A stretch of 44,002 nt of DNA from a virus, in the IMG/VR virus record IMGVR_UViG_3300032893_000105, positions 1 through 44,002 of that record; one strand, 5' to 3'. Every line of letters begins with the position of its first letter. Positions within the stretch are counted from its first letter, which is position 1. The translations under genes were made by a program, and so were the position numbers. Positions 13,476 to 21,302 of the stretch are shown one piece after another. The notes beneath the pieces were generated by a model, which saw nothing but the letters and a program-made list of their open reading frames with translations, made no database searches and was not told the origin of the DNA.

Positions 13476-13787
13476 CTATCCCTTCCTCCGCCCTAGCTCC
13501 CGATCAAGAAAGTCTGTAGCTGCCCGGTGGGCTCGACGGTCGGCCTCCTCGATGGTCCTGAGATCGGCTTCCAGTTCGATGATCCGGCCCCCGGTACAGC
13601 AGGCGATGAACTCCACTACTGCCCGCCGCGAGATCCGCCAGCAGCCGCCCGCCTTGAAGGCACGCAGGGTCACAGTCTGACCCCGCACTCGATGGCCGCG
13701 ACGAATCCATGCTTGCACGATGTCAGTTGACACCTTCAGTTCAGCCGCGACTTCGGCCACACTCAAGTAATCGCACTCCGCGCCCAC
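13476..13787 (-). CDS. Excisionase-like HTH protein
   Basis: 103 aa from a GTG at 13787 preceded by GGAGGG; a TTG at 13922 would add a low-complexity leader. DYLSVAEVAAELKVSTDIVQ, AWIRRGHRVRG, then GCWRISRRAVVEF match the HTH_17/MerR-like winged-helix of excisionase-family DNA-binding domains. The C-terminal helix is basic. It is adjacent to the regulator and 0.7 kb from the integrase fragment, so it may be a recombination directionality factor or just a transcription regulator. Confidence 0.7.
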   Translation of the reverse strand: MGAECDYLSVAEVAAELKVSTDIVQAWIRRGHRVRGQTVTLRAFKAGGCWRISRRAVVEFIACCTGGRIIELEADLRTIEEADRRAHRAATDFLDRELGRRKG

Positions 13788-13918
13788 GGCTCGCCCTCCG
13801 CAAAAGGGGACGAGAGGCAATCTAACGGACTGGTCGGGGAAGCTGGGGGGGGCAGTTGGGAGGGTTCCGGGGAATTCGCGGCGTCTACAGGATGCTGATG
13901 GGGAGGATCCGGGGAAGG

Positions 13919-14410
13919 TCAATCCCCGGGTAGGCTTTCAGCCAATCGGTAGGTGCCCCGCAGGTGGCCGGGTTGGATCAGTTCGCCCCAGCCGCAATGA
14001 ACCCCGCCGGGAGCCTTGAAGAGGTCCCTCGCCCGGGAGCCCTCGGACTCGGCCGCCTCGCACAGGGCCGCACCCTGGACATCCGGAGCGCCTTGCTCCC
14101 AGCCGGCCCACAGCGCCCGCACCGCGGCCGCCTGGGCGGAGTTGAACTGGTACTCGCGGGGGATCGATTCCCCGTTAAACGTCCACCAGACGTAACGGTA
14201 ATCTTCGCTGTGCCGACGCGGGGCCTGGCCATCTTTCGGAGTAGGGGCCACCGGGAGGCGCAGGCGGTCCCCATCGGCGAGGATGATTTCCAACGTCCGC
14301 GGCGGGGCGTGCGGCGCGTAGTGCGCGCAAAAGAGTCTGACGAGCCGTTGCAACTCCTCGAAGGGAGGCGGGGGCTCCTCGGGATGGGATGGCAAGGATC
14401 GGGCCTCCAC
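13919..14410 (-). CDS. Winged-helix-like hypothetical protein
   Basis: 163 aa from a GTG. The C-terminal part YQFNSAQAAAVRALWAGWEQ, then ARDLFKAPGG and GWGELIQPGHLRGTYRLAES resembles short planctomycete proteins that read 'FTPAQAACVxxLWEAWExGTPxV ... RDLFKxHPAW', a probable winged-helix DNA-binding domain. The N-terminal half is Pro-rich. Its role is unknown; it lies in the regulatory region. Confidence 0.6.
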   Translation of the reverse strand: MEARSLPSHPEEPPPPFEELQRLVRLFCAHYAPHAPPRTLEIILADGDRLRLPVAPTPKDGQAPRRHSEDYRYVWWTFNGESIPREYQFNSAQAAAVRALWAGWEQGAPDVQGAALCEAAESEGSRARDLFKAPGGVHCGWGELIQPGHLRGTYRLAESLPGD

Positions 14411-14482
14411 GGCGAGGACCCAATCAATGTACTCTAGTGACCCCTGTCTCTAGAAGGGTGGTATGGCGGACAGTCACTACCT

Positions 14483-14890
14483 TCACCCGGTTTCCTCGGC
14501 CGCCCGTCGAGCGGCCTCGTCGTCGGGGGCGGCGTAGCGCTCGGTGGTGCTGGCCTGGCCGTGGCCCAGCTCGGCCTGCGCTGCGTCGAGGCCATGGCTG
14601 GCTCGCACCCGGGTGCCGCGGGCGTGGCGGAGTTGGTGAGGGTGCCAGGGCTCCACGCCGGCGGCCCGGGCCGCAGTCGCGATCAGCCGGGTATAGTGTC
14701 GGCGCGTCGGCGGGGACAGACGGCCCCTCCGGGCGAAGAGATAATCATCCGGCGTCCGGGCCGCCTCCAGCCAGGGCTGGAGGACTGCTCGAGCTCGGGG
14801 GCCCAGATACACCACCCGCCGGGCGGATTCCCCCTCGATGGGAGAAGGAATCCCCCAGGCCGAAGTGGGCGATTCAGCCTTGTGGCGCAA
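14483..14890 (-). pseudogene. Tyrosine recombinase, C-terminal catalytic fragment
   Basis: About 135 aa from a TTG. RRVVYLGPRARAVLQPWLEA, then WHPHQLRHARGTRVRASHGL, DAAQAELGHGQASTTERYA shows the HxLRH box, the LGH and the nucleophile Tyr of an integrase. The N-terminal DNA-binding domain and box I with its first catalytic Arg are absent; only 53 bp separate this from the next gene. It is therefore a remnant, or at best a catalytic-domain-only protein that cannot act alone. It suggests temperate ancestry. Confidence 0.75.
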
Positions 14891-14943
14891 CGACTTCTGA
14901 CGAGTGTAGGGGAGGCAGCCGGAGAGGGAAACTGGACGGAAAA

Positions 14944-15447
14944 TCAGGGGGAATTTCCGTCGGGGGGAGATGGGAGTCCGTCAGCTTTTCCGTCACCAAA
15001 TCGACTCAGGGTGGCGCGGGCGAGGTCGGCGGCGCGAGCGGCCTCGTGGCGACTGTCGAAGAGCCCCAGCTCCAGATCCTTCTGCTGGTCGGGCAACCAA
15101 ATTCTTACCCGGTAGCGGCGGCCGTGGCGCCGCACCCCGACCTCCTGACGGTGGGCCACTGTGCCCGTCTGGGTCGAGGCGATCCGCCCGACCAGCGGAC
15201 AATCCTGAGGGTGGAACAGGGCCAGGCCACGGGCGGCCCGGCGACAAAGGACCTTCAGCTTTCCGGGAGTACCAGCCGGGTGGGAGGTGGGAGAAGGGGG
15301 AAGAGGAGGGTCGGGGGTATCGTCGGCGAGCTGGTGCTCGGCACCGCAGATCGAGCACTTCCAAATCCGGATGCCGAGACGGAAGTCCTCCGCCTCGGTG
15401 AGATCCAGCATGGGCTCACCACAGCACCGCCGCACACTGATCGGCAC
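14944..15447 (-). CDS. Zinc-ribbon plus AP2 DNA-binding domain protein
   Basis: 167 aa from a GTG at 15447 with GGAGGGG upstream. The N-terminus has CCGEP and, about 25 residues later, KCSICGAEH, forming a zinc ribbon. The C-terminal part EVGVRRHGRRYRVRIWLPDQ, then LGLFDSRHEAARAADLARAT matches an AP2 domain (GVR...G.FxxxEEAARAYD), which in phages usually belongs to HNH homing endonucleases. No HNH motif is present, so it may be a DNA-binding remnant or a stand-alone regulator. Confidence 0.72.
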   Translation of the reverse strand: MPISVRRCCGEPMLDLTEAEDFRLGIRIWKCSICGAEHQLADDTPDPPLPPSPTSHPAGTPGKLKVLCRRAARGLALFHPQDCPLVGRIASTQTGTVAHRQEVGVRRHGRRYRVRIWLPDQQKDLELGLFDSRHEAARAADLARATLSRFGDGKADGLPSPPDGNSP

Positions 15448-15496
15448 GGGGCGCCCCTCCCTAGACCATAGGCGTCCGTCTGGAGTATACCGGGAT

Positions 15497-15652
15497 TCAG
15501 GGCATCGTGCCAATGCGCAAAGTGCGGCGGACCGCCTCGCACTCGTCACGCGAGAGGGTCCGCCACAGCCGTTTCAACTTTCGGCAGCCCCGCCAGGATT
15601 GGATCCACCTTTTGCGGGCGATCAGATATTCCTTAGCGGGGCAGATCTTCAC
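15497..15652 (-). CDS. Small basic hypothetical protein
   Basis: 51 aa; a GTG at 15652 overlaps the stop of the preceding gene (GTGA). KICPAKEYLIARKRWIQSWR, then KLKRLWRTLSRDECEAVRRT is strongly basic and helical. No known family; nucleic-acid binding is plausible from charge. Confidence 0.5.
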   Translation of the reverse strand: MKICPAKEYLIARKRWIQSWRGCRKLKRLWRTLSRDECEAVRRTLRIGTMP

Positions 15653-15966
15653 TTCTCGTCGGGCGGGTGGTCCCTCGACAGACAGTCCAGCAGGAGCAGA
15701 TTCTGCGTCAGAGCCTGGATCAGCGCCTGCTGCTGATCCTGCAGGAGATCGACGCAATGGTCACAACAGTGATCCGTCTTCGGGCCTGATGACAAACGCT
15801 CACCCGTCATCAGGTGACGACCTCTGGCCAGTCGCCTGCGACTCGCGGACCCGGCCAGGTCGTTTATCAGCGCCTGGATCAACGCCGCCAGTCGAGGAAT
15901 CTCGTTGGCCAGAGCCACGAGATCGGCAACCAGATTGTCCCAGTTCGGATTCTTCACAGTACTCAT
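15649..15966 (-). CDS. Hypothetical helical protein
   Basis: 105 aa; ATG with GAGGAGA upstream. NPNWDNLVADLVALANEIPR, LAALIQALINDLA and CDHCVDLLQDQQQALIQALT are amphipathic helices. The CCDHC could bind metal. It follows the lysis-type genes; role unknown. Confidence 0.5.
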   Translation of the reverse strand: MSTVKNPNWDNLVADLVALANEIPRLAALIQALINDLAGSASRRRLARGRHLMTGERLSSGPKTDHCCDHCVDLLQDQQQALIQALTQNLLLLDCLSRDHPPDEK

Positions 15967-16017
15967 TATAGTTCTCCTCAGATAGAATTGCCCCCAACTG
16001 GAGGCGTCCTTTCACCT

Positions 16018-16407
16018 TCACCGGCCGCGACCGCATCCAGAACAATGGCCGCATCCGGAACAATTGCCCCAGGACCCGCCCCAGTAGCCCCCGGAAGGCG
16101 CACCGGTGGGAAGGAAAACGGGGGCCTGGACTGGTGGGGGTACGGGGTACGCCGGGGTGGCCCAGAAGGGATCCCTGAACGTCGCGGGGACAAGAATCAT
16201 GACCGGGGCCGAGGCCGGAGCCGGGACCGGGACCGCCTGCCGCTTCGGGCGCGGCAATCGGATCAGGCCCGGCCGGCACCCGCAGTTCGTGCAGGGCCCC
16301 GTGGACTCGGCGCCATGGCACCAGGAGAAACAGAACAGGCAGAGCAGCGCACCGGCCAGCACGAATGCCCAGGTTCGCATCAGAAACCGCCGATCACTAT
16401 CATCCAC
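16018..16407 (-). CDS. Secreted small protein with Pro-rich and Gly/Cys-rich tail
   Basis: 129 aa from a GTG with AGAGGTG upstream. The N-terminus has Arg followed by the hydrophobic stretch TWAFVLAGALLCLFCFSW and CHGAES, a signal peptide or membrane anchor (a lipobox-like Cys is possible). Then come CTNCGCRPG, a Pro/Val-rich middle and a GGYWGGSWGNCSGCGHCSGC tail. It may be an Rz1-like spanin or an envelope protein, judging by its place just after the peptidase gene; no specific family recognised. Confidence 0.5.
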   Translation of the reverse strand: MDDSDRRFLMRTWAFVLAGALLCLFCFSWCHGAESTGPCTNCGCRPGLIRLPRPKRQAVPVPAPASAPVMILVPATFRDPFWATPAYPVPPPVQAPVFLPTGAPSGGYWGGSWGNCSGCGHCSGCGRGR

Positions 16408-16419
16408 GGTTCACCTCTC

Positions 16420-17430
16420 TTACCCTGGGAAGTCGAGGACCAGTTTGGCCGCAGCGACCTGCGCCGCGGTAACGTCGGCCGCGAACTGGCCGGCGACTTC
16501 GCCAGCGATCTTGTCGGCGAGGGCCTTGAAGGACTTGACGTCCTGTACGACCGGGTTCGGCGAGGAGTCGATCGGATAACTGCCAGCTGCCAGCGCTGTA
16601 CCTAGAGTGAGCGTGGTGTCGGCCACGGTATGGGACCCGGCCGCAAGGGATATTGCCACCTGCAGGAGATTCCCGGTCGGCACGGGATGCGGCCCCGGGA
16701 GAGGAGGCACGCCCACGGTTGTCGGTTGCCGGGTCCAGGCCTCGGCGCAAGTGCCCTGGATCCAGGCAAAATCGACGACGCCAATCGTACTCCACGTATA
16801 AAGGTGGTAACAATCGGGTTTGTTGGGGTCCACCCCAGTCGGAAGCGGCACGCCCAGGGCTTGGAAGCAGTAGGCCGCCGTGCCGTAACCGGACAGACTC
16901 ACGCAGTGGTCCGTACTCCTGCCACTGCTCCTGCCGAAGGCATGCCAGCCCATCTGATTGCCGGCGCTTGAGGGCAGGTCGCTCGACGAGATGGCAATCT
17001 TGACCGGCCCGGCCGAGTTCGGATCGGAGATGGCCGCCTGCAGGATTGCCGCATTGGAGTAATCGACGCCCAGCTTGTTGCCATCGTCGTAAGTCTGCGG
17101 CCCGACGACGAAGCCGTTGGACTTCATGGCGTCCAGGACACTGGACAGATCGGCGCCATCGAGAAAGCCGTTCTGCTGAGCCCAATTGATGACCGTTCTA
17201 GCATCGATAAAGATCTCTGGCAGGTAACAGGCCTTGGCGAAGGCTTCCTCGGCGGTCACACAATCGCCGTACTGGTTGTTCCCCCACATGTCCAGCTTTG
17301 CTGGCACGTAGGAGAACTGGGTCGGCGCCTGGCGCCGGATTCGGTAGGGTGCGGCGGCCAGGAGCCGATGCGGCGGCGAAGGCCGCGCGCCGGTCTTGAA
17401 GCGTCCGGAGACGACATCGGGATGAGCCAT
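16420..17430 (-). CDS. Papain/C39-like cysteine peptidase, candidate endolysin or virion hydrolase
   Basis: 336 aa. MWGNNQYGDCVTAEEAFAKA places the likely catalytic Cys at about residue 57, and RSTDHCVSLSGYG the His at about 175; the pattern (NxxxGDC ... DHxVxxxGYG) is that of papain-fold C39/C1-like peptidases found in planctomycete phages. The C-terminal 90 residues are Gly/Ala-rich and may bind cell wall. Planctomycete walls are unusual, so a peptidase is a reasonable lysis enzyme. It follows a small membrane protein, as in holin-endolysin cassettes. It could instead be a virion entry enzyme. Confidence 0.65.
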   Translation of the reverse strand: MAHPDVVSGRFKTGARPSPPHRLLAAAPYRIRRQAPTQFSYVPAKLDMWGNNQYGDCVTAEEAFAKACYLPEIFIDARTVINWAQQNGFLDGADLSSVLDAMKSNGFVVGPQTYDDGNKLGVDYSNAAILQAAISDPNSAGPVKIAISSSDLPSSAGNQMGWHAFGRSSGRSTDHCVSLSGYGTAAYCFQALGVPLPTGVDPNKPDCYHLYTWSTIGVVDFAWIQGTCAEAWTRQPTTVGVPPLPGPHPVPTGNLLQVAISLAAGSHTVADTTLTLGTALAAGSYPIDSSPNPVVQDVKSFKALADKIAGEVAGQFAADVTAAQVAAAKLVLDFPG

Positions 17431-17442
17431 GTAGATACCCCT

Positions 17443-17763
17443 TTACTTTTGAGGCGATGACGTGGATTCGCGGGACCTATCAAGGGTGAGGGTATCGAGC
17501 CGGGTATCCATTTCGTTAATGCGGCACAGGATGCGGTCGAGCTGCAGCTGCATCAGGCGGAACGATTCGACGGACAGTTGACTGGAGGCTCGCCCGATCG
17601 CCTCCCCCTCGGCGCGGCCGGAACTGGACGCCATTTCGAGGAGTTGCGTCAATCGGGAGTTGATCAGGACGTGCAACTGCTGGAGCTTGATCAGCGCGAT
17701 CATTGCCGGCATCCCGGCGACGATGACGGCGATGCAGCCGCCAAGGATCTGATCGAAGGACAT
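17443..17763 (-). CDS. Small membrane protein, candidate holin
   Basis: 106 aa from the ATG at 17763. Residues 5-27 (ILGGCIAVIVAGMPAMIALI) form one hydrophobic helix, followed by a polar, coiled-coil-like tail (SFRLMQLQLDRILCRINEMD, TRLDTLTL). One transmembrane span, small size and position before the peptidase fit a class III-like holin or spanin component. No holin family recognised. Confidence 0.5.
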   Translation of the reverse strand: MSFDQILGGCIAVIVAGMPAMIALIKLQQLHVLINSRLTQLLEMASSSGRAEGEAIGRASSQLSVESFRLMQLQLDRILCRINEMDTRLDTLTLDRSRESTSSPQK

Positions 17764-17843
17764 GAGAAGAATCCTCCAGAGTCCCACCCTACCTCGAGAC
17801 GGTGGCGGCGCTCGCCTAGCTCACCCGATCTTCACGCCGGCGC

Positions 17844-18170
17844 CTACCACTTGCCCGCCGGACACTTCTGCTCCGCCCACGCCGCCTTGACACGCAAGCC
17901 GCAGCCGCATAGTCGGCAGGAGCCGGCGACGTAATTCTCGCATGCCTCGCAGAGGCCGAGCCGGCGGGTGTACTCTTCCTCGTTGACTTTGGGCAAGCCG
18001 GCCAAGAGATGATGCCCGACGGCGGCCAGAAAGTTGCCTACTCTGGCCAGCAAGCCGGAGTCAGGGTCTTTCGCTTGGCCGTCCCAGAGGGCCCGATAGG
18101 TCGGGTCATTTTCGTAGAGCCAGCAGACCCGACAGAGTGGTTCCGGCTCGGCGTGTCGGCATGGCTTCAT
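17844..18170 (-). CDS. Cys-rich zinc-binding phage protein
   Basis: 108 aa; the ATG at 18170 overlaps the stop of the preceding gene. KPCRHAEPEPLCRVCWLYEN gives a first Cys set, and GLCEACENYVAGSCRLCGCG, then EQKCPAGKW a second. The ending C-x2-C-G-C-x-L-x-x-K...CPxGKW is a pattern seen in small tail-region proteins of diverse phages. A structural zinc site is likely. Role unknown. Confidence 0.62.
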   Translation of the reverse strand: MKPCRHAEPEPLCRVCWLYENDPTYRALWDGQAKDPDSGLLARVGNFLAAVGHHLLAGLPKVNEEEYTRRLGLCEACENYVAGSCRLCGCGLRVKAAWAEQKCPAGKW

Positions 18171-18682
18171 TGAGTCAGCAAGGCAAAATAACCAGCGGTA
18201 CACAAGACATTAGAGGGATAAGCGCCGTGTTGGATGTTTACAGGATTGCAGTTGAAAGCGACACTATTCTGATAGCAGTAAACGGTATTCGAGGCGGATC
18301 GGAAGGTCGAGTCGGGTCCCAGACTGAAACACAGTCGGAGTAAGTAAATGCTAGGGCCAGGGGCGCAGTCCACTCTTGGGATACAGTAGCCGTTGCCCAG
18401 ACTGCACGACACTGCCCGTGCAGGCGTCGTCCAGGCCCCCTTCTGGCCGCCGCTGTAAGCCGGATCGTTGGGGTCCCAGGTCATGGTGTAGCTACCGCCG
18501 GCAGACAGACAACTGCAATCTCCAATAGGTGAGACGGTAACATACAATGTTGCGGGCAGATTTACCCCAGAGCAGCAGAAAAGAACAGGGGATGAACACG
18601 GACAGGTTGTGTTGTAACAAAACAATCCGAAGAGGCTTTTTATCACACTGGAGGTGCCAGTCTTGAACCAGAAGTTGGCCAC
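18167..18682 (-). CDS. Cysteine-rich tail-region protein (14 Cys)
   Basis: 171 aa with 14 Cys, for example CYNTTCPCSSPVLFCC and GDCSCL, and beta-rich text (ATLYVTVSPIGDCSC, SYTMTWDPNDP). Many cysteines in a protein of this type suggest disulphides or metal in a virion surface protein. It sits between the tail-fibre-like gene and the small zinc protein. Base composition is lower in GC than around it. No family recognised. Confidence 0.5.
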   Translation of the reverse strand: MANFWFKTGTSSVIKSLFGLFCYNTTCPCSSPVLFCCSGVNLPATLYVTVSPIGDCSCLSAGGSYTMTWDPNDPAYSGGQKGAWTTPARAVSCSLGNGYCIPRVDCAPGPSIYLLRLCFSLGPDSTFRSASNTVYCYQNSVAFNCNPVNIQHGAYPSNVLCTAGYFALLTQ

Positions 18683-18695
18683 GGCCTTTCCTCCC

Positions 18696-20162
18696 TCAGC
18701 AGGTGGTCACGCCGTACCAGGCGAGGTTACCCGAACTGTCATGCCCAAGCAGCTGCTGAACGCCAGCGCTGTAACCGGAAATGGCCTGGTAATTGAATAT
18801 GGCTGTGATGTTGATAGCGGTTCCGCTGTCTGACACTGTCCAGATCATGACCCCGTCATCGTTGCAGTTGAGAATGCTGCGGGGCGTCCCAGTTGAAGCC
18901 CCCGAGTTATGCTCGCCCTCGATGCCGCCGCCACCTCCTCCGCCTCCCACGACCGCTTCAACGCCGATCTGGTCACCGTCGTCGGTAATCGTCCAGGTCA
19001 CACCGCCCCCGTCGCTAAAATCAATCACCTTGTAGGGTTCTGTCACCACAACGTCGTTGTGGGAGCCCGACACGCCGCCTTCTCCGCCTTCTCCGCCCCC
19101 TCCGCCTCCTCCGCCCCCTCCGCCCCCTGCGGATGCCGTGGTAGCCAGGAGCGCCCACTTCTTGAGGCCGCACAGGTCCCACCATAACCAGGCCGCATCG
19201 GCCTGGGCGAGGATTAACTGTGGACTGTACTGAGCCGGAAAGTTGAACTGCTCGAAGGATTGACTGTCGCCGCCAGTGGCATCAAGAGTGAGGTTTTCGC
19301 TTGCGACATTGCGTAAAACCAGCAACTGCGGCCCCATCGCCCGGATCGCACTGCCGGGGCTGGGCTCGAAGACCGGCTCGTCACTACCGCTGCTGCCCTG
19401 GAGAGTGAGGGTCTTCTGATCTGCTTCTGCGACCGTCCACACCCCATTCGCGGCCGTCAGTCCCTGGACCCCGCTCACCTCTACCACATCCCCCGGACTG
19501 GGCTCGAAATTCGCCCAGCTCTCAACTGTCAGCACAATCGGGTCTTCATTGGTAGCGTTAAGAATCTGTCCCACGTTCAGCGGCAGACCCCAACCACGCG
19601 GAGTAATGCCAGTGATCCGCGTCCCGCCCGCATCAGGGGTGATATCGACTACTACTCCTTGCTGGTACGGACCGCCCAACGAGACGCTATCCCGAAGCAT
19701 CTCTGACGGATTTTCTTGGGTGTGCAGAGACGAAAAAGTGAAGCTGATGCACTTCCAGAACAGCCAGCCCTCGATCATCAGGGGCGCCTGCACGTCCAGC
19801 GGGGGCGGCCCGTAAGGCGGGAGGGTGGTGAGGAGGTACGTTGGGTAGGGTGACCAACCGCCCGGCGGAGTGTAAGGCGGGAAGCCGGTCGTGGTGTAAG
19901 GCGGGTAGCTGCCCGGCGGCGGAAAGCCGCCGATCAAGAATGGACCCAAAATCTCGGTCGGCCCGATGAGCTGGAGTCCGGGCTGGATGGAATTGACAAC
20001 GGTATCCTGCGCCCAGGCCTGGCCGGCATCGGTCTGGACAAAATAGACCCCGGACGGGGCCAGGGCGCTGGCCAGTGCCGCCTGAGTGGCCAGCTCCTCA
20101 AGGCCGCGGGCTGACAGTTGACCGGAACGATTGTCCCACCGGGGCGGTTCGAAAAAGGGCAT
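18696..20162 (-). CDS. Tail fibre-like protein with polyglycine segments
   Basis: 488 aa. The N-terminal 70 residues (SARGLEELATQAALASALAP) may attach to the tail tip. The region from about 80 to 120 is Pro/Tyr-rich (PPPGSYPPYTTTGFPPYTPP). Residues 170-330 hold beta-rich repeats. Two Gly runs, GGGGGGGGGGGGEGGEGG and GGGGGGGGIEG, separate paired beta modules that share WTITDDGDQIGVEA and WTVSDSGTAINITA. This is the build of a flexible receptor-binding fibre. Overlap-free, 3 bp after the preceding tail gene. Confidence 0.6.
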   Translation of the reverse strand: MPFFEPPRWDNRSGQLSARGLEELATQAALASALAPSGVYFVQTDAGQAWAQDTVVNSIQPGLQLIGPTEILGPFLIGGFPPPGSYPPYTTTGFPPYTPPGGWSPYPTYLLTTLPPYGPPPLDVQAPLMIEGWLFWKCISFTFSSLHTQENPSEMLRDSVSLGGPYQQGVVVDITPDAGGTRITGITPRGWGLPLNVGQILNATNEDPIVLTVESWANFEPSPGDVVEVSGVQGLTAANGVWTVAEADQKTLTLQGSSGSDEPVFEPSPGSAIRAMGPQLLVLRNVASENLTLDATGGDSQSFEQFNFPAQYSPQLILAQADAAWLWWDLCGLKKWALLATTASAGGGGGGGGGGGGEGGEGGVSGSHNDVVVTEPYKVIDFSDGGGVTWTITDDGDQIGVEAVVGGGGGGGGIEGEHNSGASTGTPRSILNCNDDGVMIWTVSDSGTAINITAIFNYQAISGYSAGVQQLLGHDSSGNLAWYGVTTC

Positions 20163-20165
20163 GGC

Positions 20166-21299
20166 TCATCCGTCCTGCCAGTTGACCGGCGCCGCGACCT
20201 GAAACAGGGCATCATGATCTGCCGTTTTGTACAAGATGCTCCCGTCCTTGAAGGCGGCCGGGTAAAAATTACCGTTCGCGGCCGGGAAATTGTTCCACCC
20301 CGTCAGCCGGACTAGCCAACGCAGGTTTACTGTGAAAGTCACACTGCCGGCAGCCGAACGGCCCCGGCGGGTCTGCGGCTGGAGAAATAGCGCCGTTCCG
20401 GCGGGGAACCCGGGCCGATTAGGCCCGGCGTAGAGCAGGGCCTGATTGATGGTGCCGATGGTAGTATCAAAAATTGTCACCGGCGGATCCGGCACCTGGT
20501 GCCAAACATAGCGCACCTGAATGGTGCGCAGCAGCATCGCCCCCGGCTCGACAATCGTATTGCCCGAATAAGGACCACTAATGAAAATGAGTGGGTTTGC
20601 GGCTAGCAACCGGGCCAGTGGCAAAGCTTCCACGGCCGGCTCGAAATTCCGCTCAATCCACCGACTCTGTTCACCCACAGGGTGCATGTCCCGACTGGCG
20701 TCATCGCGAATCTCATATGGCAATTCGCGAAACGTGGCCTTTATTAGCGCCATGCCGTCAGAAAAGCTACCCCCGCCAGGGCCCGCAGCCCAACCTCCCC
20801 GATCATTGGAGACATAAGCGATAGCCGGAACCGGATTGCTCGGATCGGTGACGAAGGCCCCCTGCCCCCGCTCCAGCTCGAAATTGGTACAGTAGAGCCA
20901 GGGATAGACGGGGTCCTGGGCGGGCGGAATACGCGACAGACAGCCCCCGGCCTCGGGCGGGGCACCTGGGTCCGAAGTGATTGCGATCAGCGGTCCGCCC
21001 TGCGAGGTCAAGCCAGGCTGAGTGCTTGTGCTATAGCCGGGCTGCGTTTTCAGACTATATTTAGGTGGAACGTTGGCCGACACGCCCAGGAACCAAATTC
21101 GGGCGGCATCCAAAGTGCCCCAGGGAATCTGGTAATAGCGGACCGTCTCGCCTCCCTCCCCCAACCAACGCTCACGGTAGCCGTCGGCCTCCAGCAACAG
21201 GATCCCCGCCGGCATGGCCTGCAATTTGGCCGCCGAGTAGGTGATATTCGACAGGTTAGCGCGAGCAACCGTGGATCCTCCGATAATCTGAACGGGCAT
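20166..21299 (-). CDS. Tail protein following the tape measure
   Basis: 377 aa, start ATG with GGGAGAT. Placed right after the tape measure, where distal-tail or baseplate proteins lie. The sequence (LQAMPAGILLLEADGYRERW, then SGPYSGNTIVEPGAMLLRTI and VTFTVNLRWLVRLTGWNNFP) is beta-rich with no enzyme motif. I recognise it only as a virion protein by position and style; a distal tail role is an inference. Confidence 0.55.
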   Translation of the reverse strand: MPVQIIGGSTVARANLSNITYSAAKLQAMPAGILLLEADGYRERWLGEGGETVRYYQIPWGTLDAARIWFLGVSANVPPKYSLKTQPGYSTSTQPGLTSQGGPLIAITSDPGAPPEAGGCLSRIPPAQDPVYPWLYCTNFELERGQGAFVTDPSNPVPAIAYVSNDRGGWAAGPGGGSFSDGMALIKATFRELPYEIRDDASRDMHPVGEQSRWIERNFEPAVEALPLARLLAANPLIFISGPYSGNTIVEPGAMLLRTIQVRYVWHQVPDPPVTIFDTTIGTINQALLYAGPNRPGFPAGTALFLQPQTRRGRSAAGSVTFTVNLRWLVRLTGWNNFPAANGNFYPAAFKDGSILYKTADHDALFQVAAPVNWQDG

Positions 21300-21302
21300 C
21301 TT

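Noticed and set aside
14434-14475. Possible att site near the integrase remnant (TAGTGAC / GTCACTA arms)
   Set aside because: Only seven-base arms and no tRNA sequence nearby; insufficient for an attachment site call.
19000-19200. Diversity-generating retroelement target in the fibre gene
   Set aside because: No reverse transcriptase and no template repeat found; the Gly-rich DNA alone explains the low complexity.
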